Source: an uncultured Prevotella sp.
GTDB lineage: Bacteria > Bacteroidota > Bacteroidia > Bacteroidales > Bacteroidaceae
DNA length: 64,000 nt
Direction: 5' to 3'
Assembly (NCBI GenBank): GCA_944319915.1
Contig: CALUEY010000031.1
Location: 79,268-143,267 of the forward strand
The notes beneath the pieces are model-generated. The model was not told where the DNA came from and searched no databases. It saw only the letters and a program-made list of their open reading frames with translations. Both the position numbers and the translations under genes were made by a program. This document shows, in pieces, positions 48,311 to 58,600 of the stretch (its first letter is position 1; each line of letters begins with the position of its first letter).

Positions 48311-49723
48311 ATGAAAGCAATCATCAGCAGTATATTCGTGGCGGCACTGGCAGCCGCCGGGCCGGCAGCCGCATCGCCGACCACGGAGCCGACAAGGATG
48401 GCCGCCGGCGGCATACGTCTCGACAGTCTCAGCGTGAGCCGCGGCGGCGGTTTCGTAGTGCTCGACATGACGCTCAACCTCGACTCGCTCGACCTGCCTG
48501 CCAACACGCGCCTTGTCTACACCCCCGTGCTCACCAGTACCGCAGGCCGCAAGGCCATGCCACAGATTGTCATCAACGGCCGCCGCCAGCACATCATGTT
48601 CGAGCGCGGCGACCGCAGCGGCTTCGCCGAGGGCGCCACGGTGGTGCGCCGCGCCAACGGCAGGGCGCAGAGCCTGCCCTACCGCGCCGCCGTGCCTCTG
48701 AGCGCAGAGCTGACGGACTACGACGTCACCATCCACGAGGACCTCTGCGGCTGCGGCGACAGCCTCGACGGCAACGACTACCTGCTGCGCCGCCGGCGCA
48801 AGCCGCTCATGGCCTTTGTACGCCCGCAGGCCGAGGCGCGGAAGGAGCGCCACATAGACAAGACGGCCTACATCGACTTCCCCGTGGACCGCACCGAGCT
48901 TCATCCCGACTACCGGCGCAACCCGGCCGAGCTTGACAGCATCGTCAACACCATAAACATGGTGAAGGCCGACCCCAACCTAAGCATACGCCACATTGAG
49001 ATACACGGCTTCGCCTCGCCCGAAAGCCCCTACAGCCACAACGACTTCCTGGCGCGCGGCCGCGCCCGCACCCTCAAGGACTATGTGCGCCGCCTCGTAA
49101 GCCTCGACGACAGTCTCTTCTCCGTGGCCCACACGCCAGAGAATTGGCAGGGCCTCGCGGCCTTCCTCAAGGGCAGCAACCTCGGCAACCGCGACGCCAT
49201 ACTCGCCATAATGGCCGACCCAGCCCTCGACCCCGACGCCCGCGAGCGCAAGATCAGGGCTGACTATCCCGCCGACTACCGCTTCATGTTGGCCACATGG
49301 TACCCGGCGCTGCGCCGCTCCGACTACCACATAAGCTACATTGTGCGGCCCTTCAGCGTTGATGAGGCGCGCCGCCTCGTGTTCACCAAGCCGCAGCAGC
49401 TGTCGCTCGAGGAGATGTTTCTCGTGGCCCAGACGTGCGAGCCAGGCAGCGCCGAGTTCAACGAGGTTATGGAGATAGCCGTCAGGATGTTTCCCGATGA
49501 CGCCACCGCCAACCTCAACGCAGCCTGCACACGCCTCAACGCGGGCGACGCAGCCGGCGCAAAGCCCTACCTCGACAAGGCCGGCGACAGCCCGCAGGCA
49601 CTCAACGCCCGCGCCGCCTACCAGCAGCTGACGGGCAACGACGAGGCCGCCGCCGCGCTCTACCGCCGCGCCGCCGACGCCGGACTGGAGCAGGCGCGCG
49701 CCAACCTTGAAAACATAAGGTAA
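48311..49723 (+). CDS. DUF3868/OmpA-like protein with TPR-like tail, fimbrial operon
   Basis: The 470-residue exported protein starts with a signal peptide (AALAAAGPAAAS) and a DUF3868-type domain to about residue 165 (ending in an LMAFVRPQAEA segment). An OmpA-like peptidoglycan-binding region follows (AYIDFPVDRTELHPDYRRN, HIEIHGFASPES). The C-terminus has TPR-like helices (NARAAYQQLTGNDEAAA, YRRAADAGLEQAR). It probably holds the fimbrial base to the cell wall. It lies between the DUF3575 gene and the major fimbrin. Confidence 0.87.
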   Translation: MKAIISSIFVAALAAAGPAAASPTTEPTRMAAGGIRLDSLSVSRGGGFVVLDMTLNLDSLDLPANTRLVYTPVLTSTAGRKAMPQIVINGRRQHIMFERGDRSGFAEGATVVRRANGRAQSLPYRAAVPLSAELTDYDVTIHEDLCGCGDSLDGNDYLLRRRRKPLMAFVRPQAEARKERHIDKTAYIDFPVDRTELHPDYRRNPAELDSIVNTINMVKADPNLSIRHIEIHGFASPESPYSHNDFLARGRARTLKDYVRRLVSLDDSLFSVAHTPENWQGLAAFLKGSNLGNRDAILAIMADPALDPDARERKIRADYPADYRFMLATWYPALRRSDYHISYIVRPFSVDEARRLVFTKPQQLSLEEMFLVAQTCEPGSAEFNEVMEIAVRMFPDDATANLNAACTRLNAGDAAGAKPYLDKAGDSPQALNARAAYQQLTGNDEAAAALYRRAADAGLEQARANLENIR

Positions 49724-49774
49724 AGACGCAGACAACACTCACAACCAAATATTTTATTAATAAAAGTCAAAACA

Positions 49775-51622
49775 ATGAAAAAGTTAAAGCTATTCACATT
49801 CGCGCTTGCCGCACTTGCCATGGCTGCATGCTCAAGCGATGAGGTAACCGCCCCCGCAGGCAGCAACAGCAACACCGGCTTCGGCGCCGACGGCACCGGC
49901 TACCTGAAACTGTCGATCAACCTGCCGACGCAGAGCGCTGGCGCAGGCACACGCGCCGCCAACGACCAGACCGACGACGGCGACGCAACCGAGTATGCCG
50001 TAAAGGACGCCACGCTCCTGCTCTTCAAGGGCGCGGACCAGAACGCCGCCATCTTCCAGGCTGCCTACGACATGACGCTCAACTGGAACCAGGGCCTCGA
50101 CGACGACCAGATCACGTCGCAGGGAACCAAGGTGCAGAAGATCAACTCCATCACCGCCGCCGGTGGCGAGAAGATTTACGCCCTCGTGGTGCTCAACCGC
50201 AACAGCGTGTTCACCGTTGACAACGCCGCAAACACGATCAAGTTCGGCAGCGACGCTTTCTCCGGCTCGTTCAAGGACTTCACCGTCAAGACCGTCGCCT
50301 CTGCAAGCGCGCTCACCGGCAACGGCTACTTCATGACCAACGCCGTGATGACCGACAAGCCCGGCAGCGCGGCCATAAGCGGCCAGACCACCACGATACT
50401 CGCCGATGTAAGCGGCAAGATCTACCAGACAGAGCTTCTCGCACAGCAGAACCCCGCCGCCGACATCTTCGTTGAGCGCGCCGTGGCCAAGGTGCAGCTC
50501 ACGCAGAGCATCACAAGCAGCAACCTGACCGTAGGCTCCAACAAGCTGACCTACACCATCAGCGGCTGGGCGCTGGCCAACCAGAACACCTCTTCTTACA
50601 TCGTGCGCAACTGGAACCAGAGCGCAGAGGGCATCACCCCGAGCGGCGACGGCTGGTACGCGCTCACGTCTGACGGCGACGGTGTGTCGGCAAGCTCTTC
50701 CTACCTTACCGCCAACCCCTACCGCTTCGCCGGCTACAACGTGGCCCAGGAGGAGAACGGCAACCCCGCAACGGCTGCATACCGCACCTACTTCGGCATA
50801 GACCCGAACTACAACACCGACGCCACGTTCACCGACGCTCCCGCCAATGCAAGCGGCATGACATTCGACGGCAACATCAAGTACTGCCTCGAGAACACGT
50901 TCGACGTTGCCCACCAGAACGTGAAGAACACCACCTGCGCCATCATCAAGGCCAAGTTCGCCCTGCCCGAGAGCTGGGAAGGCAACGACTTCTACACCGT
51001 GAACGACATCCGCACCACCATCTACAAGAAGTCTGAGGCCGAGAAAGCCATCCTCAAGCAGGCCGGCGACCTCTACAACAACGCCATCCTGGCCACGGCA
51101 ACAAGCGACGACGAGTTTGAGGGCGCCACAAAAATCAATGTGGCTCCAAAGGCTGTCACCTACACCGTAGACACAAACACGAAGAACCTCACGCTCACCA
51201 AGGTGACATTCACCGCCACCGAAGAGGGCGGCGACGCCGCCACAAAGGACTACGACCTCAGCGCAGAGCAGCTTGAGGCCGTGCAGAAAGCCATCACCGT
51301 GACGCAGTACACCAACGCCGAGGCTTACTACACAGTGCTGATAAAGCACTTCGGTGACGAGCTTACCCCCTGGAACCGCGCCACCAAGACCACTGCCGCC
51401 TATCCCAACGACAAGGCCGACAAGAACTGGCTGGGCCGCTACGGCGTGCTCCGCAACAACTGGTACGAGATTGAGGTCAACGGCGTGAGCGCCATCGGCA
51501 GCGCCACCGTTCCTAATGTGAACACCGACACCACGCCCGACGATGAGGTGGAGAACTACATCTCGGTGAAGATCAACCTGCTCTCGTGGGCAAAGCGCAA
51601 GCAGAGCGTAACGCTCCAGTAA
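49775..51622 (+). CDS. Mfa1/FimA-type major fimbrial subunit
   Basis: The 615-residue lipoprotein has a lipobox with Cys19 (LAMAAC) and the Mfa1 plan: an N-terminal beta domain (YLKLSINLPTQSAGAGTRAA, VKDATLLLFKG) whose first strand would be removed by an Arg-gingipain-like cut after the lipoprotein stage, and a C-terminal domain ending LGRYGVLRNNWYEIEVNGV, then ISVKINLLSWAKRKQSVTLQ, the FimA-type donor strand region. Mature subunits polymerise by strand exchange. It is somewhat longer than P. gingivalis Mfa1 (563). A strong hairpin follows, which suggests it is made in excess over the downstream genes. Confidence 0.93.
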   Translation: MKKLKLFTFALAALAMAACSSDEVTAPAGSNSNTGFGADGTGYLKLSINLPTQSAGAGTRAANDQTDDGDATEYAVKDATLLLFKGADQNAAIFQAAYDMTLNWNQGLDDDQITSQGTKVQKINSITAAGGEKIYALVVLNRNSVFTVDNAANTIKFGSDAFSGSFKDFTVKTVASASALTGNGYFMTNAVMTDKPGSAAISGQTTTILADVSGKIYQTELLAQQNPAADIFVERAVAKVQLTQSITSSNLTVGSNKLTYTISGWALANQNTSSYIVRNWNQSAEGITPSGDGWYALTSDGDGVSASSSYLTANPYRFAGYNVAQEENGNPATAAYRTYFGIDPNYNTDATFTDAPANASGMTFDGNIKYCLENTFDVAHQNVKNTTCAIIKAKFALPESWEGNDFYTVNDIRTTIYKKSEAEKAILKQAGDLYNNAILATATSDDEFEGATKINVAPKAVTYTVDTNTKNLTLTKVTFTATEEGGDAATKDYDLSAEQLEAVQKAITVTQYTNAEAYYTVLIKHFGDELTPWNRATKTTAAYPNDKADKNWLGRYGVLRNNWYEIEVNGVSAIGSATVPNVNTDTTPDDEVENYISVKINLLSWAKRKQSVTLQ

Positions 51623-51647
51623 GGCGCCCCCCGAAGGCATGACCGCA

Positions 51648-51688
51648 CAACGGCGGCGGGCCGCCCACAGGCCCGCCCGCCGCCGTTG
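51648..51688 (+). terminator. Intra-operon hairpin after the major subunit
   Basis: CAACGGCGGCGGG and CCCGCCGCCGTTG form a perfect 13-bp stem with a 15-base loop, with no T-run. It is likely a partial terminator or RNase barrier. Confidence 0.7.
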
Positions 51689-51789
51689 ACCCTTGCAAAC
51701 GGACCATGCGCACCCACCGGCGGGCATGGCCGCAACCATCACCACAGCCAACAGCGGCTACACAACACAAACAGAACAACAGCGTGACA

Positions 51790-52893
51790 ATGACCAAGAC
51801 AACGAGAACACTGGGCCTTGCGCTGGCCCTGCTCGCCATGGCGGCGGTGCCATCATCGTGCGACATGATGCACGAGGAGACCGACTACTGCCCTTACGGA
51901 CTCTACCTGACGTTCAAGTACGACTATAACCTGCAACGAGCCGATATGTTCAACGACCATGTGGGCTCGCTGACGCTCTACATCTTCGACGAGCAGGAGC
52001 GGCTGGTAAGCATCCGCGAGGAGTCGAACACTGCCACGGCAACGCCCTTGGCCAACCCGGCATACGCCATGCACGTCACCGGCCTGGCCCCGGGCCGCTA
52101 CAAGTTCATAGCCCTGGCGGGCCAGAAGCCCTACGCCGACATGCTGGCATCGGGCAGGGCGCGTTTCGTCCGCGCCGACATGGGCGCCGGAGACCCCATG
52201 CGGCAGCTCGACGTAAGGCTCGACCGCGTGGCCGCCGGCAATGGGATATACAACATTGAAAACCGCTCGCTGCCGCTCGACACGCTGTGGCACGGCATGG
52301 AGACGGGCGGCTTCGAGGTGTCGGCCACACGCCCCACCTACGGCACCATATCGCTCGTGCGCGACACCAAGAAGATAAACGTGACGCTGCGCGAGCTTGA
52401 CAACCCGGCGGAGATGGACATAGCCAACTACGACCTGCGCATCACCGACCGCAATTCGCACATCCTCTGGGACAACTCGCTTGACGAGAGCGACGCCGTC
52501 GTCTACACCCCGCACGCCACGTGGAACACCACCGACCGCACCGACGCGCCCTCGGCCGACGGCACCGCCATTGAGGCGCCGGGCAGGATAGGCCACGCCG
52601 ACTTCATGACATCGCGCATAATCTTCCACGACGACCCGGCCGACGACGGGCGGCTCACCGTGACCAACCGCCTGACAGGCGTGGAGGTGGCCACGATAAA
52701 CCTGCCCGACGTGCTCTCGCGGCTCCGCACGAGCGAGGACATTCACCGCTACAGCGAGCAGGAGTTCCTCGACCGGGGCTACGACTACCAGATAGATATC
52801 TTCCTGCGGGGCGACCGACTGGCCTACATCAACATAAGCATCAGCGTGCTCGGCTGGAGCAAGCGGGTGCAGTATGAGGAGCTGGGCCTCTGA
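51790..52893 (+). CDS. FimB/Mfa2-family fimbrial anchor lipoprotein
   Basis: The 367-residue lipoprotein has Cys24 in VPSSC, then the FimB/Mfa2 pattern: CPYGLYLTFKYDYN near residues 35-50, SLTLYIFDEQERLV, and two beta-sandwich domains ending DIFLRGDRLAYINISISVLG. Mfa2 anchors the fimbria and limits its length. The ATG at 51790 is chosen because the frame upstream is low-complexity and its start precedes the lipoprotein signal. It follows the major subunit hairpin. Confidence 0.9.
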   Translation: MTKTTRTLGLALALLAMAAVPSSCDMMHEETDYCPYGLYLTFKYDYNLQRADMFNDHVGSLTLYIFDEQERLVSIREESNTATATPLANPAYAMHVTGLAPGRYKFIALAGQKPYADMLASGRARFVRADMGAGDPMRQLDVRLDRVAAGNGIYNIENRSLPLDTLWHGMETGGFEVSATRPTYGTISLVRDTKKINVTLRELDNPAEMDIANYDLRITDRNSHILWDNSLDESDAVVYTPHATWNTTDRTDAPSADGTAIEAPGRIGHADFMTSRIIFHDDPADDGRLTVTNRLTGVEVATINLPDVLSRLRTSEDIHRYSEQEFLDRGYDYQIDIFLRGDRLAYINISISVLGWSKRVQYEELGL

Positions 52894-52922
52894 AAACGCA
52901 TTTAAGGAGCAACAGGACACAA

Positions 52923-54263
52923 ATGAGATTTGCATTACGCTACACCGTCCTTGCGGCTGTCGCCGCTCTCTGCGGGCTGTCGGCCTGCAGCGGCGACGAC
53001 GTCACGGCCAAGGATTCTACAGCTGCCGGAGGCACGGCCTACGTGTCGGTGCGCCTGCTCGTGGCACAGCCGGAGGCCACGCGCCTCGGCCCCGCCGGGG
53101 GCGCCGACGGCGACGGCAGGGAGCCGGGCATGGACCGCGAGAACGCCGTCAGCGACGTGACGCTGCTGCTCTACCGCCAGTCCGACGCCTCCACAGGGCT
53201 CAACGGCGACGGCACGGCCACCGTGGAGCACACGGTGTATTTCCCCACGCTCGTCGCGTCGGCCGACGGCACGGCCTACACCTCGGAGGCGGCTGAGTGC
53301 GGCATAACCGCTGCCAGCGGCGCCTGGCACGCCATAGTGGTGGCCAACATGGGCGACGTAAGCACGGAATATCAAGGGAAAACCGTGGCCTGCGTGCGCG
53401 ACGACATCATAAAGGAAGCCTGGACACCGGCCGCCGACGCCGAGCAGTGCGACGGCTTCGCAATGGCTTCTGCCGAGGACGCCACGCTGGGCTTCGCCGA
53501 CGGCGACGGCTCCCGCGCCAATCCCTACACCCTCAGCACAAGCGTGGAGCGGCTGGCGGCGCGCATAGACATAGCTCCGGGCGGCGGCGCATGGAGCGCG
53601 GCGGACGGAACATACACTTACCGAGTGCTGGCCGAGGGCGGCACCGACACCGGCGACCGCTTCGTGCTGCGCTCCGTGACGCCGACAAACGCCATGGCCG
53701 CCGGTTCCTACCTGCTGAAGCGGGTGTGCGGCGAGGACGGCGCAGGCATTGAATACTTAGGGGCAGAGACCGCCGACGGGCAGGGGCGGCAAACTAACTG
53801 GGTGCTCGACCCCTGGACGCTCAAAGGGAAGGACACCACGCTCTATGCCAACGCGACTGCCCACGTGGCCACCAAGCCAACGGCGCACACCGACAGTGAC
53901 GGCGACAGTTACTATATCCTGGCCTACACCCTTGAGAACACCACGCTCAACAACGACCCCACCTTTGCCACTTCGCTGCGCTTCACGGGCACTTACTACA
54001 AGGCCGCCGAGTGGAACGAGGAGACAGGCGGGCCCGCCGACGGAGCCACCGGCGAGGAGAAAACATTCACCTACACCCTGCGCCACAGCGACCCCGACGG
54101 CGCGGACGACGCCTCGCAGCCCATGCTCTACGGCACAGTGCGCAACAACATCTACCGCGTCAAGATTGACGGCGTGGCCTACGAGGGCGGCTCGCCGCAG
54201 CTGCAGGCCACCATCAACGTGCGCAACTGGGCGCTGTTCAGCCACTCCGGCATAGTGATGTAA
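52923..54263 (+). CDS. Second FimA/Mfa-type fimbrial subunit (minor or accessory)
   Basis: The 446-residue lipoprotein has Cys22 (LSAC), a first beta-domain (AYVSVRLLVAQPEATR, VSDVTLLLYRQ) and the FimA-type C-terminus YGTVRNNIYRVKIDGVAYEG followed by ATINVRNW. It is another polymer-type subunit with a short helix region, likely a minor shaft or tip-adaptor protein, as Mfa3/Mfa4 are in P. gingivalis. It follows the anchor gene by 29 bases. Confidence 0.85.
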   Translation: MRFALRYTVLAAVAALCGLSACSGDDVTAKDSTAAGGTAYVSVRLLVAQPEATRLGPAGGADGDGREPGMDRENAVSDVTLLLYRQSDASTGLNGDGTATVEHTVYFPTLVASADGTAYTSEAAECGITAASGAWHAIVVANMGDVSTEYQGKTVACVRDDIIKEAWTPAADAEQCDGFAMASAEDATLGFADGDGSRANPYTLSTSVERLAARIDIAPGGGAWSAADGTYTYRVLAEGGTDTGDRFVLRSVTPTNAMAAGSYLLKRVCGEDGAGIEYLGAETADGQGRQTNWVLDPWTLKGKDTTLYANATAHVATKPTAHTDSDGDSYYILAYTLENTTLNNDPTFATSLRFTGTYYKAAEWNEETGGPADGATGEEKTFTYTLRHSDPDGADDASQPMLYGTVRNNIYRVKIDGVAYEGGSPQLQATINVRNWALFSHSGIVM

Positions 54264-54276
54264 CCCCCAAACAACA

Positions 54277-55671
54277 ATGAACATAACAGCAAACATAACC
54301 ATAAAACGTACATTCGCGGCGTGGGCGGCGGCCGTGGCCGCCGCGCTCTGCCTCGTGGCGTGCTCAGCCGACGACCCGCAGGCCGACGCATACGGAAGCC
54401 CCGTGACGGTGAGCCTGCGCCTCGCGGCCGCCCCTGCCGCCTCCACGCGGGCATGGAACGGCGCACAGTCGGACCCCACGCCGGGCGAGGGCATGAACAG
54501 CTGGGCCGTGGTGGTGGCCGACGGCGGCGGCACCGTGGTGAAGGTGCTGGCCAACGACGGCCTCGGCGACATACAGTCCGACGACATTGGCAAGCTTACC
54601 CTGCCCGCAGGCACATACACCTTCTACTCGTTTGCCAACATCGACATGGCCAGCATCGGCTCGCCCGAAGAGGGAAAGCCCTGCCCCGACTTCGACGCCA
54701 TGGCTTTCGGCGTAAGCGGAAACACGCTCACCCCGCCCGATGGAGGCATACCCATGAGCAACAGCCAGACCATGGAGATAGGCCCGGCCACACAGACCGT
54801 GGAGCTGTGGGTGGTGAGGATGCTGGCCAAGATGGAGCTGCAGCTCACCAACGCCACCGCCGAAGGCATGACCGTGACCGGGGTGACGCTGGGCGGAGTG
54901 ACGCAGAACGCCAGCGCCAACCTGATGCTCTTGCCCCAGCCGGCCGGCGGCGGCGAAACGGGGGCTTGCAGTCCGAACATAGCGGAGGGCGCCGCAGCGG
55001 GCAACCACACATGGGAGCAGACTGTGGCGGTGCCTGCCGGGGCAGAGGAGCCGGCGACGCTTGTTTTCTACGTAAACGAGAGTCTGACGCCGGCCAACGC
55101 CCACGGGCTGTTCACCCTCACGCTCGCACTGAAGCGCGACGGCGGCGAAGAGGACGAGATGCGCTACGCCCTGATAACCAACGACGACGGCAACTGGAAC
55201 TACATAGGGCGCAACGACCACCGCGTAATACCCGTAACGCTCGACGACTACCGCCTCGACCTCACGCCCTACGACTTCCCGCCCATCGGCGTCTACCCCG
55301 CCTCGGTGAAGGAGGAGGACGGACTCTTCACCTGCACGTTCCACGCCGGAGGCCACTTCCACCTCGTGCCGCAGGTAATGCGCTACAGCACCGGCCAGCC
55401 GCTTGACTACGGCACCGCCGCCGGACAATGGCAATACGCAGGGTGGGCAACCGACGGCACCCCCACGATATACACCAACGGCACTGCCACAAGCGACCAG
55501 CCCGGAGGAGGCGGCGCGCCAGCATGGGTGGAAGGCAGCCGCTGCATCATAGGCAATATAAACGAAACGGCCACAGGCCGCGCTTACCACACGCTTACGG
55601 TGAGAGTGGGCGGCACCGGCGGTGAGGCCGCCCGAACCCTAAGTTACCGCATCTGCATAATAAAGGAATGA
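54277..55671 (+). CDS. Third fimbrial-type lipoprotein
   Basis: The 464-residue protein has Cys29 in a CLVAC lipobox and a FimB/Mfa-like N-domain (VTVSLRLAAAPAASTRAW, GTYTFYSFANIDMASIG). The C-terminal half is a beta-rich region with TLVFYVNESLTPANAHGLF and a final FimA-like RTLSYRICIIK strand. Its last stop overlaps the start of the giant gene by four bases (ATGA), so both are made in a fixed ratio. I read it as the adaptor that places the giant protein on the fimbria. Confidence 0.75.
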   Translation: MNITANITIKRTFAAWAAAVAAALCLVACSADDPQADAYGSPVTVSLRLAAAPAASTRAWNGAQSDPTPGEGMNSWAVVVADGGGTVVKVLANDGLGDIQSDDIGKLTLPAGTYTFYSFANIDMASIGSPEEGKPCPDFDAMAFGVSGNTLTPPDGGIPMSNSQTMEIGPATQTVELWVVRMLAKMELQLTNATAEGMTVTGVTLGGVTQNASANLMLLPQPAGGGETGACSPNIAEGAAAGNHTWEQTVAVPAGAEEPATLVFYVNESLTPANAHGLFTLTLALKRDGGEEDEMRYALITNDDGNWNYIGRNDHRVIPVTLDDYRLDLTPYDFPPIGVYPASVKEEDGLFTCTFHAGGHFHLVPQVMRYSTGQPLDYGTAAGQWQYAGWATDGTPTIYTNGTATSDQPGGGGAPAWVEGSRCIIGNINETATGRAYHTLTVRVGGTGGEAARTLSYRICIIKE

Positions 55672-58600
55672 CTCATCAGCACAACAAGCGTATGCAAACA
55701 AAGACCCACATAAGCCTCAGGCTGCTGCTGGCCGCCATCCTGGCCGTGGCCGCCCTCGGCATGGCCCGGGGCCAGGGCCAGGGCGCGTTCACCCCCGCCG
55801 CGAGCATAGCCCCCGCCCACACGTACAGTATGTACGCGCTCTACGAAAGCGACACGCGCACCGTAAGCGCATCGTTCTACGACCAGCTGGGGCAGATAGC
55901 CGCCGACCTTGGCAAGGCATCTGCCAGAGACCTCATAGAAAGCCTCTACCTCCGATGGTTTGTGGCCGACGCCGACGGCGGCTACGCGCCTGTGGAAGGC
56001 ATGGAGGAGGCATGGGACATAACCCTGCCGTTTTACGAAACGGCCAACGTGGGCGGCTACGGCAAGGTATGGTGGAAGCAAAAGGGAAGCGACGGCTGGT
56101 TGGACACGAGCATCGCCGACAACCAGAAGAAGATATCAAGCGCACAGCTCACCTTCAGCGGGCAGGGCGAGGCCGGGGCATACCGCGTTGTGTGCCTGCT
56201 GTCGACGCAAACCCCGAAGCAGAGCGGAAACACGTGGGAAGCCAACTGGGCCATCACTGGCGACCCGGACAACATCGAGGCCGCCATCACGTTCGGGATA
56301 ATCACAGAGGAACAGGCCCAGGCCATGTTCACCCCAGGCAGCGAGAGCAACGCCACCATGCATGAAAAGACCCTGCTCTTGGAGTCTTTCCCATCATCCC
56401 AAACAGTAAACTTGTTCCAAGACTACAACAGCAACCTGTCCACCGAGATGGGCGGCAACATGCAGGAGTGCTACATCCGCTGGTACATCGCCGACGCCGA
56501 GGGCAACAACGTGTTTGCCGCCGGGAGCATAGGCCACAACCAAGACGCCACCGACTACAAGGAGATAAGCGCCGGAATGGTTTACAATTCGGCCACGGCT
56601 GCAAAAAAGTTGGGCGACCAGTGGAATCCCACCAACTGGAGCAACTTAGACATTTTTCTCAACAACATCACTGCCTCGTCGCTACAGGAAGGCTACAGCA
56701 TAGTGTGCCTGATAGCCGACAAGACGCCGGAGACTGCGGGCGACTATGTGCTTAAAGAACCCGACTTCAAGCTGAAATACATCTACAGCTACCGCGCCGT
56801 GCCTACCGACTTCAAGCACTACAAGGGCTATTCGGGCAGCGACTTCGACGAGAAAGGCCGCCAGCAGGTACACTCATGGACTTACAGCATTTATATAAAG
56901 CCGGGGGAGAAAATAACCCTTGAGCTGCCCTTCACCCACGGAGACGTGCTCGAACCTGCCGGATATTTCCGCTGGTACAACTACGACACCGACTTCGCAT
57001 CTGAGAACCTTGACAACTCTCAATGGGGAAAAGACCTGAAGCACTATCCGGCCAACGGAAGCCGCGGACTGATGATATGGAACCAAAACCGAAACGCGAA
57101 AGAATCGAGCACGGCGGTTGACTATGAAGCCCCGGCGGAGGGATGGACGGGCGAGACCATAGCCTGCGACGTGAGCCGCTACATCGACGGACTCGATGCC
57201 TCGGGCCGGTATCTGCTGCACGAGCCTACACTCTCCATGCGCTACATCTTCAACATCCGCCCGGCCGAAGACATTGCCAACGCGATAAAGAACGCCATAC
57301 TCTCCGGCCCGCAAAACGTGCTCGAAGACCAAGGAAACATAAGCATGGGAGCATACGACAGGAACAGCACCACAAACCTGCGGGTAGGGTTCCACGACGT
57401 GGGCGATTACTATTTCTACAACTACGTCTACTCCAACAAGATTGTACCCGAAGGCCATGAGACAACGGAAAGCGACTTCGGCACGGAGCTGATAAAGGCA
57501 ACCAGAATCCGCTGGTTTGTGTACGACGAAACGGGCAGGCTCTCCAAGGAACTCACAACCAACCTTATCGACAATGGCCGGATGGCCCCCATAAGCCTTG
57601 ACAACCTAAGCGGCTATTTCAGCAAGTTAGACGGGGAATCGGGGGGATCGGAGCAGATAACATACGACATAGGCCACGTGGCATACATCGTGGCCTACGC
57701 CGCCGACGCCGGCAACAACATGTGCCCGGTGGCCAAGTTCAACTGCCGCTTCATCAGCGACTCGTACCCCATGACCGTAGAGGAGGTGCCGGCATACCGC
57801 AGGGTGAGCTTCCTCGACACGAAATACACCAAGGTGGCCGAGATAACGTTCGACAACGACAGCGAGGGAACCACCCTCGCCGCCCCCACAAACCCGCTCG
57901 ACAACATGACACAGCTGCCCTCGGCATGGAACCGGCGCTACTACGGCTTTGTCTACCCGGGGCTTTATGCCTACTACGACAAGGCGTCGGCCAGATACCA
58001 AGGGCTTTCGCCGGGCCATGGCGAATACGGACTCTACAAGAGCATCAACGTGGACGGTGTGTCGAAAGACGGTGTGCAGTGGGGCGGCACTTACTACAAT
58101 TTCAAGTGGTGGGCCAACAATCAGCTGCGCGACAGGACATACACGCTTACCGGCGGGGCGCAGTCGGGCTATTTCCTGTATGTTGACGCCTCCGACGAGT
58201 CGCGCCCCATAGCCTCGGTGGAGTTTGAGGGCAACCTGTGCGTGGGCAGCACCATAGTGCTGAGCGCGGCAGTGGCAAACATGACAGCCGAGAGCACGAA
58301 GCCACAGGTAATATTCAAGCTCTACGGGGTGGAGACCGACGCATACGGAAACATAACGAGCCGCAAGCTCATACACTCGTTTGCCTCGGGCGACTTCAAT
58401 ACGGTGAACGCCTCGAAGACTGGCGAGTGGTACCAGGTCTACACCAGAGTGACCTTGCAGCAAGGCTCCGGCGTGGAGAACTACAGCAAGTTTCTCGTGA
58501 GCATCGACAACTTCTGCAACGGCACACAGGGCGCCGACTACGCCGTGGACGACATACGCATCTACGCCAGCAACGCCAAGGTGGAGACGCTGCAGGAGCG

